Below are positions 16,320-24,070 of a stretch of DNA of 64,000 bases, piece by piece. This stretch comes from VRUE01 sp036276735. GTDB taxonomy: Bacteria; Actinomycetota; Thermoleophilia; Solirubrobacterales; 70-9. The stretch is from the NCBI GenBank assembly GCA_036276735.1, contig DASUOH010000046.1, positions 1 to 64,000 on the forward strand, in the 5' to 3' direction. Position numbers and translations under genes: made by a program. The notes below the pieces were generated by a model. That model was given only the letters and a program-made list of their open reading frames with translations, was not told where the DNA came from and did not search any database. Within the stretch, counting starts at the first letter, position 1. Every line of letters begins with the position of its first letter.

Positions 16320-17495
16320 GTGTCGCAATCGAGCGCCGAGCAGAGAGCGGTCTTCCTTTTCTCGTCCAACAGCGAGCCGCTGTACGCGCAGAACGTCCTC
16401 GAGATCCTCGCGACTCCGCCCGGCGCGGTCAAGCAGTGGCGCTATGCCGAGAAATGGGTCAGTCCGGAGTTCGCGGAGGCGGTTCGCACCAATCAGATCG
16501 TCGGCTTGCCGGTCCTGCTTCATTTCTCGCTTCAACAGCGCGCGCAGCTGCACGAGCCGGTGTTCCTGCCGATCCGGACCGGCACGGTCAAGGGGGCCGA
16601 AACCGTCGGCAACGGCTTCTTCGTCATCCGCGTGCGGTTGGAGGACGACGCCGGCTTGCGGGCGACCGACGCCGGCACAGGCACCGGCGAGCCGGCGGAC
16701 GGTGGTGCCGCCGCGTACAAGGCGTTCATCGCCGAGCTTGGCGTACCCCACCCGTACAAGGTCTCGGCGAGCATCGGGCCGATCCTTCCGCCAGAGAAAC
16801 GTCACACGACGGGCGGCCGGGAGAGCGGCCTGTTCGAGAACAACGTCGCCTGGCTCGCGAAGACGGAGACGTTCCGGGCGGCCCGCTTCTTCCGGTTCTA
16901 CCGCTTGGTCGAACACGGTGGCAGAGAGGAGATCGCCCCAGACGAGGAGGGCTCCTTCTGCCTGCGAGCCGGCCGTACCTACGAGCTGGAGCTGTTCCTC
17001 TTCCAGCCGGAGCGGGTCGAGCGGGAAACGCGTTTCGAAATCTTCTCCGACGAAGTCTCGGTCTCCGTCATCGGTCGACGCAGCTTTGATGTCGCGTCCA
17101 GATACGACCTCGTGCGCGTACCGCTGGCGGTAAGCCTGCCGACTGACGTCAGCGGGCTGAAGACCTTTCTCACCGTTGCCCCCGAAGTGGGAGCGCAGGG
17201 ACCGAAGCTGGAGCTGCCGCTCGAAGTGCGCGCCAGCAAGTCGGACCGGGCGGTGACCGTCGGTGGCTCGGCCCTGACGCTGCTCTTCCTGGCGGCCCAG
17301 GCACTGGTCACCGGCGCGGGAGCGAAGGTCGGGCTGCTTGTCGCGGCCGTGCTCCTGGGCACGTTCCTTGCCTGGCGAAACCGGCCCATCGGGCCCTTGG
17401 CGGGAGGGATGCGGCCGGCTCCCACCCCCTACCCCCCGGCGCCGGACCCGGCTGTTCCTGGCCACAAGGGGCAGCCTGCTTCACATATCGCTTAA
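16320..17495 (+). CDS. Membrane-anchored protein of unknown function (island gene 1)
   Basis: Not recognised. The 391-residue protein has no signal peptide. Residues 1-310 are soluble and look beta-rich (VFLPIRTGTV, NGFFVIRVRL, YELELFLFQPERV, RYDLVRVPLAVSL). Two hydrophobic segments at about 312-331 and 335-353 are separated by a short turn. A proline-rich tail ends the protein. The topology suggests a large cytoplasmic domain tethered by a C-terminal hairpin, a layout known in membrane-acting immune effectors, but that role is inference. Start is GTG. Its TAA stop shares bases with the stop of the convergent druA-like gene, so the two were placed together precisely. Confidence 0.7.
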   Translation: MSQSSAEQRAVFLFSSNSEPLYAQNVLEILATPPGAVKQWRYAEKWVSPEFAEAVRTNQIVGLPVLLHFSLQQRAQLHEPVFLPIRTGTVKGAETVGNGFFVIRVRLEDDAGLRATDAGTGTGEPADGGAAAYKAFIAELGVPHPYKVSASIGPILPPEKRHTTGGRESGLFENNVAWLAKTETFRAARFFRFYRLVEHGGREEIAPDEEGSFCLRAGRTYELELFLFQPERVERETRFEIFSDEVSVSVIGRRSFDVASRYDLVRVPLAVSLPTDVSGLKTFLTVAPEVGAQGPKLELPLEVRASKSDRAVTVGGSALTLLFLAAQALVTGAGAKVGLLVAAVLLGTFLAWRNRPIGPLAGGMRPAPTPYPPAPDPAVPGHKGQPASHIA

Positions 17496-18634
17496 CGCGG
17501 CCAGAGCCGCCACGCCGCCCGCTTGAAGCGCCGATAATCGTGCTTGCGCTCAGCGCGTGGCAGGAGCCAGCGCGAGCGCCAGTAGTCGGCCAGCTCATCG
17601 GCCGGTACGGTGCGGAGGCGTGCCGGCTCACCGCTCGCCAGCGCCTGACGGGCATTGACAGCCAGCGGGAACACGAAGACCTCCCGGCGGACGCCGTGGT
17701 AGAGCAGCGCGTCGCTCAGGCCCAGGTGCACCAACGCCTTCTTCACGACCTCTCGTCTGTTGCGGAAGCCGGATCCCCAGCGCGCGTGCTTCGCGGTTGG
17801 CGTGCAATGGACTTTGGCGTAGGCGAACAGCCCGTCGTAGAGGCCGTTGGCGAACTGAAAATCGCCGGAGCCGCCGGTGAAGCCGACGCTGGTGGCGACA
17901 GGGCGGTCCCCCACGCGCAGCCGGTTGTAGATCGACGACCTGCCCAGAGCCGACGTCGTCGTCAGCAGCGCCAGCGGCTCACCGTGGTTGCGTTCGGAGA
18001 TCCGCGTCGTCCGTCCTCCGTATACCTGCCCGTACGTCTGCTGCACCTCGGCGGAGGTCGTCAGCATCGCGACCAGCTTGCCGGCGAGGAGTTCGCGGTA
18101 CGGCGGGACGGCACCGAGGACGAACGCGTCCATTATCCGCTGCAGTCGCGCTCGCTTGGCGTCGGCGTCCCATCCGATCCACCGATCGCGGCTTGCCAGC
18201 GCGTAGACCGGATCCGCGAGACCGATGATTCCGATCAGCATGCCGTTGGACTCGTCGGTCACGACGAAGCGCAGCCGTCGGCCGTAGCCGGCCGAGGTGG
18301 GGATCGACCAGTGCAGGCGGGTCCAGCGGAAGAGCATCTCCTCCTCTGAGCCTCGCTGCACCGGAGAGACGCGAGGTCGGATTCGTGCCGCAACGACGTC
18401 CTCGCCGTTGGCGATCCGGGTGATGAGCCGATCCTCGTGACGGGCCAGGCCGGCGCGCGACCGCTCGCGCTGATGGGCGACCGCGTCGGCGTGAAGCGAG
18501 CGTAACGCGGCCTTCGACGTGTCGGGGGGCGGCTTGATGACGCCGTCCTCGACGACAAAGCCCTGAGCCCTGAGGCTCTCGACGACGGCCTTGCGCATGC
18601 GCTCGGGACTTTCGATCAGCCGGTCGTCGAGCAC
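17492..18634 (-). CDS. druA: DruA-family (DUF4338) protein (island gene 2)
   Basis: A 380-residue homologue of DruA, the signature DUF4338 protein of Druantia type I anti-phage systems. Family motifs are GLADPVYALASRDRWIGW at residues 138-155, LLAGKLVAMLTTSAEV at 182-197 and LALLTTTSALGRSSIYNRL at 221-239. The biochemical activity of DUF4338 is not established to my knowledge. No DruB, DruC, DruD or DruE helicase is present, so this is not a canonical Druantia operon. Start is GTG at 18634. The gene is divergent from the kinase-ATPase (78-bp gap) and convergent with gene 1, overlapping its stop. Confidence 0.85.
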   Translation of the reverse strand: MLDDRLIESPERMRKAVVESLRAQGFVVEDGVIKPPPDTSKAALRSLHADAVAHQRERSRAGLARHEDRLITRIANGEDVVAARIRPRVSPVQRGSEEEMLFRWTRLHWSIPTSAGYGRRLRFVVTDESNGMLIGIIGLADPVYALASRDRWIGWDADAKRARLQRIMDAFVLGAVPPYRELLAGKLVAMLTTSAEVQQTYGQVYGGRTTRISERNHGEPLALLTTTSALGRSSIYNRLRVGDRPVATSVGFTGGSGDFQFANGLYDGLFAYAKVHCTPTAKHARWGSGFRNRREVVKKALVHLGLSDALLYHGVRREVFVFPLAVNARQALASGEPARLRTVPADELADYWRSRWLLPRAERKHDYRRFKRAAWRLWPR

Positions 18635-18712
18635 CGCGCCAGGCTATCAGCGGTTCTCGGCCTGCCCCGCCGGTTTGCTCCGGACCGCCGACTACTCTGG
18701 CTCGCCTGTCCA

Positions 18713-21220
18713 ATGAGTAGCGAACCGGTCCAGATTCCCGACGAGATCCGGGCGAGGCTTCTCGACGAGTCGGCCCTTCCGAAGACCGTCGAGCTGCGCG
18801 GTCGCACCTACTATCCCCAGCGACCCGTCGACGCCGGCTTCAAGGCAGTCGTCTGGCAGGTGCGCGACGAGTATGGTCGCGACCGTGCTCTGAAGCTGGC
18901 GACGTCCAGCGATTACGTCGACCAGTCATGGGCGCGGGAGATCAGCATCGCCGCGCCCCTGGAGCGATCGCCTGCCTTCGCCAAGATCGTCGACGCCGGA
19001 CGGGAGTCGATCGACCTGGGCGACGGAGAATTCTTCGAGGCGGTTTATTTCGTCGAGGAATGGATCGAGGGTAAGACGCTGCGAAAGCTGCTCGCCGACC
19101 GGCCGCAGGACGTCGACGCGGCGTTTCTCCTCGCCTACGCCGCAAGCCTGACCCGGGCGCTGGAGGCATTGATGGCAGCCGGGCTCGAGCACGACGACCT
19201 CCACTCGGGCAACGTCATGCTCGCCGATCCGGCCCCTGGCGACGACGACGAGATGCAGGTGCGGATCATCGACATGGGCAGCCTCAAGCGTCATGAGGAC
19301 GCCAGCAAGGAGCTGCGCGACCTCGACCACTTTGCCAACCACCTGGTCGAGATCTACAACGTCATCGTCAGGAGCCAGACCGCCTCGCGCCGCGACCGGC
19401 GCTTCCTCGAGACGGTCAAGCTGCTGCTCGAACGAATCGTCGACCCGGACCTGACCGCCGCCCTGCGCGAGCCGAAGGCGATTCGAGAGGAGTTTCAAAA
19501 CGCCGACGTGCGAGCCCGCCGCCTCGGGCTGGACGAAGAGAGTCCGCCGATGAACACGCCGTTCGAGTTCATCTCGAGTGAGCACATCTCCGACGACTCC
19601 ACCTTCGTCAGGCTGTTCGCCGAGACGCCGTGGCTCTCCAAGGTCGCCAGCCGAGACCCCTGCCTCGTCACCGGGCCGCGCGGCTGCGGCAAGTCGACCC
19701 TTTTTCGCTGGCTCTCGCTGCGGACCCAGCTTAGCCGCGAGACGCCTGAGCTCGACCAGTTTCCGATCGCCGGGATCTACGTCTCCTGCGCGACCGAGCT
19801 GGAAGGCCGTTTCTCCTGGCTCGAGGACGCCGACGCAGTGATGAAATGGCGCCGGGAGCTTGTCCACTTCTTCAACATGGTCCTCGCACGTGAGGTGCTC
19901 GACACGCTGCTGGTGATGCGCGACCGCCGGGAGCAGATCCCGGAATGGCAGATCGACGACCCAGTCGAAGCCGAGATTCTGGCCTTCCTCCAAGAAGAGC
20001 TCCAGGACTCGCGCGTCGGGATCGCCGGGGCCAGCCGCCTCCGTCAAGCTTCCGCGCTGGTCGAGCGCGAGCGTTACCGCTGCGACATGGCGATGAGGCG
20101 AGGGACGCATCTAGAGGTGACCACGACGGAGGCGTTCCTGACCGATCTCTGCCGGCTACTGGTCAGGCTCGTGCCTTTCTTCGCCGACCACAGGATCGCC
20201 TTCCTCGTCGACGACTTCACCCGGCGCCGGGTCAACAAGCACGTACAGCGGGCGCTCAACGGCGTCATCTGGCCGCGGCGCGAGCACCACCTGTTCAAGG
20301 TCTCGAGCGAGAAAGACGGGGCGGAGCTGACCGACCTGGCCGGGCGCTCGATCGACACCGCTCGGGAGCTGGTTCCGGTCGACGTCGGCTTCGAGTACCT
20401 CTCGCTGGCCGATAGCGACGGGCGGCGCCGCGCCCACCGATTCGCCATCGCCCTCCTCGACGCGCGGCTGGAGGCGGTCGAGTACGAGGGCACGGCCGAG
20501 GACCTGCTCGGCCATTCCGACTGGGGAGAGCACCGGACCCTGGCGCGCGCCCTTCGCGACTCGGCGAGGCGCTCGCAGTACCACGGCCTCGAGTGCATAG
20601 CGGACCTCTGCTCGGGGGACGTCTCGACCCTCCTGCTGATCTATCGACGCATCTTCGAGGCGGCCAACGTGCGCGAGTCGACCAAGAAGACCGTCTCGCC
20701 GGCGGTGCAGCACCGCGCGATACAGAAGGTCTCGCGTGAGCACGTGGACCGCCTCCACGACCACTTCCCTTGCGGCAAGGAGATGCGCGAGGTGGTCAAC
20801 GCGTTCGGGACCTTCGCGGGCAACAAGCTGCGCACGGGCCGGATGATCAAGAAGAAAGACGAACAGGTGCCGCCCACCTGTCCCAGGATCGAGGTGGACG
20901 GCACGGACTGGGTGGGCGAGGAGCTGCCCGACTCGACGAGAAAGCTCTTCAAGGAACTGATCCGGCGCGGCGTCTTCATCGACATGGACCAGGGGAGGAG
21001 CAGAAGGGAGCACGTGCAGACGGTCCGCTGGCAGCTGCGCCGTGTCTACCTCCCCACGTTTGGGGCCGCGCTCAGCAAGAACGACGCCCTGAAGCTGACG
21101 CCGGCGCAGTTCAAGTGGCTGCTCGAGAAGCCGCAGGAAGCGTGCCATGCCTTCTGGGAGCGAGAGGGGAAGGAGGATGCCGGCGGGGAGGCGCTCTCCT
21201 TCGACGACGCGATCCGATGA
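18713..21220 (+). CDS. Protein kinase-like / ORC-CDC6-like AAA ATPase fusion (island gene 3)
   Basis: An 835-residue fusion. Residues about 30-270 are a protein-kinase fold: glycine-loop-like VDAGFKAVVWQV (39-50), Lys61 in ALKLA, hinge EEWIEG, catalytic loop HDDLHSGNV (160-168, Asp162 and Asn167) and IIDMGS (185-190) in place of DFG. From about 285 a P-loop ATPase follows: Walker A GPRGCGKST (321-329), Walker B IAFLVDD (495-501), and a C-terminal basic region ending in a possible winged helix near 720-800. The ATPase resembles the bacterial ORC-CDC6-like group often found in conflict loci. Catalytic residues look intact in both domains. The stop overlaps the next ATG (ATGA). Confidence 0.8.
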   Translation: MSSEPVQIPDEIRARLLDESALPKTVELRGRTYYPQRPVDAGFKAVVWQVRDEYGRDRALKLATSSDYVDQSWAREISIAAPLERSPAFAKIVDAGRESIDLGDGEFFEAVYFVEEWIEGKTLRKLLADRPQDVDAAFLLAYAASLTRALEALMAAGLEHDDLHSGNVMLADPAPGDDDEMQVRIIDMGSLKRHEDASKELRDLDHFANHLVEIYNVIVRSQTASRRDRRFLETVKLLLERIVDPDLTAALREPKAIREEFQNADVRARRLGLDEESPPMNTPFEFISSEHISDDSTFVRLFAETPWLSKVASRDPCLVTGPRGCGKSTLFRWLSLRTQLSRETPELDQFPIAGIYVSCATELEGRFSWLEDADAVMKWRRELVHFFNMVLAREVLDTLLVMRDRREQIPEWQIDDPVEAEILAFLQEELQDSRVGIAGASRLRQASALVERERYRCDMAMRRGTHLEVTTTEAFLTDLCRLLVRLVPFFADHRIAFLVDDFTRRRVNKHVQRALNGVIWPRREHHLFKVSSEKDGAELTDLAGRSIDTARELVPVDVGFEYLSLADSDGRRRAHRFAIALLDARLEAVEYEGTAEDLLGHSDWGEHRTLARALRDSARRSQYHGLECIADLCSGDVSTLLLIYRRIFEAANVRESTKKTVSPAVQHRAIQKVSREHVDRLHDHFPCGKEMREVVNAFGTFAGNKLRTGRMIKKKDEQVPPTCPRIEVDGTDWVGEELPDSTRKLFKELIRRGVFIDMDQGRSRREHVQTVRWQLRRVYLPTFGAALSKNDALKLTPAQFKWLLEKPQEACHAFWEREGKEDAGGEALSFDDAIR

Positions 21221-22341
21221 GCGCCATCCTGCGCGAGACGACCATGGAGGACTTGATCTCCGGCCTGCCGGAGGCGGTCGAGGTCTCCTCGGGCGACCTC
21301 GCCGGACGCCGGTACGACCTCTGGATCGGGGCGCTTGGCTTCGAGCCCCGCTGCTGCGCGGTGGCGGCAGCGCTGGCCGAGTCCGGTGCGAGGGCCGCCC
21401 ACCCCTTCCTCTGCGAGTACCAGACCAACGCGGCTTCCAACGAGAAGAACGAGGCCGAGCTGATCGGCCACGCAACGCGGTTCGGCCCCGAGCCCAGGCG
21501 GGTCGCCGCCGACGGGCAGCTGGGCGAGGAGCTGCGCCGGTGCCTCGACGAGCTCGCCGCCGAGATCGATCGCCCGCTCCGCGTCGGCTGGGACATCAGC
21601 GTCGCGTCCAACCAGGTCGTCCTGACCGTGGGCAGCGTCCTGCTCGGGACCGATTGCGAGCTTGAGGTCCTCTACGCGGAGGCGCAGGTCTACCACCCGA
21701 CTCGTGACGCGTACACGGCCGAGCCCGAGCAGTGGCGCGGCGAGGACTGGCTGGGGCTGGACCGCGGCACCTTGAACGTACGCGTCTCGAGCGAGCATCC
21801 TGGCGACCACTCCGCCCAGCTGCCCAACCGACTGGCGATCACCCCCGGTTACAACAGGGACCGTGTCCGCAGCATCGTCTCGAAGGTGGACCCGAGCTTC
21901 CTGATCGACCTCGACGGCGCGCCGATCTCATGGCTCGTCGGACAACCACGCCTGGAGTCCGACCAGTGGCGGTGCAAGGCGATCAACGAAATCCACGGCA
22001 TCCCCAGCAAGCATGAATGGGACGAAGTAAGCACCTTCGACTACCGGGAAACGATCCGCAGCATGGAGCGCATGTACGCCAAGTGGGGCCTCTCCCACAA
22101 CATCAGCCTCGCCCCGATGGGCTCGAAGCTCCAGGCGCTCGGCTGCGTCCTCTTCTGCAGCGCTCGGCCGGATGTTCGCGTCATGTTCGCCCAGCCGGAG
22201 GAATACAACGCGAACCGCTACACGGAGGGGATCAGGAGCCTCTGGACGCTGCCCCTGGGGTCGACGCGCGATCTCACCTCGAGGCTCGCGGAGATCGGCA
22301 CCCTCAAGCGCACCAAGCCGGTGCAGACCGGCACCAGCTGA
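21217..22341 (+). CDS. Uncharacterised protein coupled to the kinase-ATPase (island gene 4)
   Basis: I do not recognise a named family. The 374-residue protein opens, after a short leader, with a Rossmann-like strand-loop YDLWIGALGFEPRC (33-46). VGWDISVASNQVVL follows at 123-136 and LEVLYAEAQVYHPT at 149-162. A late block, NISLAPMGSKLQALG, is followed by VMFAQPEEYNANRYTEG. The alternating hydrophobic strands and conserved Asp/Ser/Arg positions suggest an alpha/beta nucleotide-binding or nuclease fold. ATG 21217 overlaps the kinase-ATPase TGA, so both are made in fixed proportion and probably work together. tRNA-Phe lies 26 bp downstream on the other strand. Confidence 0.7.
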   Translation: MSAILRETTMEDLISGLPEAVEVSSGDLAGRRYDLWIGALGFEPRCCAVAAALAESGARAAHPFLCEYQTNAASNEKNEAELIGHATRFGPEPRRVAADGQLGEELRRCLDELAAEIDRPLRVGWDISVASNQVVLTVGSVLLGTDCELEVLYAEAQVYHPTRDAYTAEPEQWRGEDWLGLDRGTLNVRVSSEHPGDHSAQLPNRLAITPGYNRDRVRSIVSKVDPSFLIDLDGAPISWLVGQPRLESDQWRCKAINEIHGIPSKHEWDEVSTFDYRETIRSMERMYAKWGLSHNISLAPMGSKLQALGCVLFCSARPDVRVMFAQPEEYNANRYTEGIRSLWTLPLGSTRDLTSRLAEIGTLKRTKPVQTGTS

Positions 22342-22367
22342 TGACTCGCAGGTTCTCAGGCTGCTGA

Positions 22368-22440
22368 TGGCGAGGGTGGGAATCGAACCCACGACACCAC
22401 GATTTTCAGTCGTGTGCTCTACCAACTGAGCTACCTCGCC
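22368..22440 (-). tRNA. tRNA-Phe (GAA)
   Basis: On the minus strand the sequence folds as a standard 73-nt cloverleaf: acceptor GGCGAGG/CCTCGCC, D-arm with AGCTCAGTTGGTAGAGC, anticodon loop CTGAAAA giving anticodon GAA, T-arm with GGTTCGATTCC, discriminator A. CCA is not encoded (TCA follows). Its 3' end faces the accessory island, as expected of a tRNA integration site, but I found no second copy of the tRNA 3' end at the far edge. Confidence 0.97.
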
Positions 22441-22513
22441 TGGTGAGGGCGCGGCGGGCCGCGCAGCCCGAAGGCTAGCGTCCGGCGGCGTTCGCGGCTG
22501 ATTGCATGGGGCG

Positions 22514-23578
22514 ATGCGATCGGCTCGCCGGGCACTGGTACCCGCGGTCGCCGCCGCCGCGGCGGCGTTGGCGTTGTCGGGTGTGACGAGCGCCGATCGC
22601 CCGGTGCCGCGCGGACTGCCCGGTCCGCTCCCGAGCTTCCTCGACTGCGCCCCGACTGCGGCTGGAGCCGAGCGGCGGTGGCTACGGAAGGCAAGCCCAC
22701 TGGGGCGGGGCGCGCCGGATTGGGCGGAACGGATGTACCGGCGCTCGCTGCTTGTCCTGCGCGCGGCCACCGACCCGCGGACGGGCGCTGCCCTCGCCGG
22801 TGCGCCCGCCGGCTGGGCGTACGTCTGGCCGCGCGATGCCGCGACGGTGGCGCTCGCCCTCGCCGATGCCGGCTACCGGCCCGAGGCCCGCCGCATCGTC
22901 CGCTTCCTGCTGCGCCTCGACCTCGGCGCCGCGGCCCGCTTCTACATGGATGGAGAGCCGGTGCCAGGCCGCGAGGCGCAGGGAGATGCGGCGGGCTGGG
23001 CCGCGCTCGCGGCGCGGGCGGCTGGCGTGCCCGCCCAGATCGAGCGTGAGTCGTGGCGCGTTCGCGCCGACTATCAGGAGAAAGACCCGGGCGACTACCT
23101 CGCAAACGCGATCGCCCACGGCGTGCCGCCGCACCGACTGCGAGCGATGTTCGCCAGGCGAGGGCATCTGATCCGGCGCGCGGGCGATCCCGCCTCAGGC
23201 CTCGACACCGCCGCCGCCTGGGCAGTCGAGCCGTTCCCCCGGCCGCGTCTCTCCCCCTTTCTCCGCCGGACGCTCATCCAACTCGCCGCTGAGGGCGGGC
23301 GCTTCGGGCTGCTTCCCTCCCAGGACTGGGATGGCGGCGAGGACCCCTGGACCGCTCCCACCGCCTGGACCGCCTGGAGCCTCGCCGCACTCGGCGAGCG
23401 CCGTGCGGCGCTCGGCCTGATGGCGGCGCTGCGTCGAGCCGCGACGCCCGCCGGCCTCCTGCCGGAGCGGGTCGACGCGCAGACCGGCTCCCCCCGCTCG
23501 ACCACCCCGCTCGCCTGGTCGCACGCCTTCGCGGTCCTCGCCCTGCGCGAGCTCTGGCCGGGACGTGGACGCGGTTGA
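22514..23578 (+). CDS. GH15 glucoamylase-like exported protein
   Basis: A 354-residue protein with an Ala-rich signal peptide (ALVPAVAAAAAALALSG). The body has the alpha/alpha-barrel signatures of glycoside hydrolase family 15: AYVWPRDAATVALALADAGY near residue 105, and later WTAPTAWTAWSLAAL and LLPERVDAQTG followed by TPLAWSHAFAVLAL. Full glucoamylases of this type are about 600 residues; this protein lacks the N-terminal beta-sandwich and may have a reduced substrate site. The ATG at 22514 is preferred to a TTG at 22502 because it puts the basic residues directly before the hydrophobic core. R3 copy 2 overlaps the stop. Confidence 0.75.
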   Translation: MRSARRALVPAVAAAAAALALSGVTSADRPVPRGLPGPLPSFLDCAPTAAGAERRWLRKASPLGRGAPDWAERMYRRSLLVLRAATDPRTGAALAGAPAGWAYVWPRDAATVALALADAGYRPEARRIVRFLLRLDLGAAARFYMDGEPVPGREAQGDAAGWAALAARAAGVPAQIERESWRVRADYQEKDPGDYLANAIAHGVPPHRLRAMFARRGHLIRRAGDPASGLDTAAAWAVEPFPRPRLSPFLRRTLIQLAAEGGRFGLLPSQDWDGGEDPWTAPTAWTAWSLAALGERRAALGLMAALRRAATPAGLLPERVDAQTGSPRSTTPLAWSHAFAVLALRELWPGRGRG

Positions 23579-23600
23579 CCACCCACTGTGGGTGGTCAAC
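23565..23600. repeat. Hairpin repeat R3, copy 2
   Basis: A 12-bp perfect stem (GTTGACCACCCA) with a 4-nt-class loop overlaps the TGA of the GH15-like gene. Together with the preceding GTGGACGC it is the inverse of positions 1-37, differing at the loop. It lies between the convergent GH15 gene and the LOG-family remnant, where a bidirectional terminator would be useful. Confidence 0.7.
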
Positions 23601-23605
23601 GTTCA

Positions 23606-23908
23606 TCACGTCTGATCGATGGGACGAATCGCCCTAAAAGCAGCGCTGACCGCCAGCTCAGGCGTCTCTACGACGGTCACTCCCGGCGCCGACGCCATCG
23701 CGCCCTCGCCCTTCAACGTCCAGCTGCGCAGCGCGACGACCGGCCGGCCGATCGCCCGCGCGAAGCCGATCTCCGAGAGCGTCCCCCACTCGCCGCCGAT
23801 CGCGATGACGACCGCTCCCGACGAGACGACTGCGAGGTTGCGGCCGTGGCCGACCCCGGTTGCGACGATATGGGGGCGATGGCGGTCGCGTCGGCCAACT
23901 CGAGGCGT
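23606..23908 (-). pseudogene. 5'-truncated TIGR00725/LOG-family remnant
   Basis: The minus strand encodes about 100 residues matching only the C-terminal half of a TIGR00725-type nucleotide-binding protein: PHIVATGVGHGRN, then VVIAIGGEWGTLSEIGFA and GRPVVALRSW. The reading frame is closed by a TGA just upstream (23909-23911) and has no ATG, GTG or TTG before the conserved part. The N-terminal half with the GGLGGVMEA-type motif is absent from the adjacent bases in any frame. This looks like a deletion remnant and not a sequencing frameshift. Confidence 0.7.
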
Positions 23909-24016
23909 TCAATGCGATGAACCGACCCGATTCCTGCTGACTTCTTCATGAGCCTCGACCGAGAGGAACGCGAGGCCGGGAAGGTCGATGACCAAGCGGG
24001 GCGGTCGCGACACGGC

Positions 24017-24041
24017 TTCCGCGTAGCAGCGCTACGCGGAA
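24017..24041. terminator. Hairpin downstream of the MrfA-like helicase
   Basis: TTCCGCGTAG and CTACGCGGAA form a perfect 10-bp stem with a 5-nt loop, 30 bases beyond the helicase stop. The 23909-24070 stretch holds nothing else I can identify. Confidence 0.5.
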
Positions 24042-24070
24042 CGTCGGGGAGAGGCCGTATCCGCGCAGCG

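Noticed and set aside
16283..16320. Left att site matching the tRNA-Phe 3' end
   Set aside because: I compared the island's left edge with the tRNA 3' sequence by eye and saw no shared stretch beyond a few bases.
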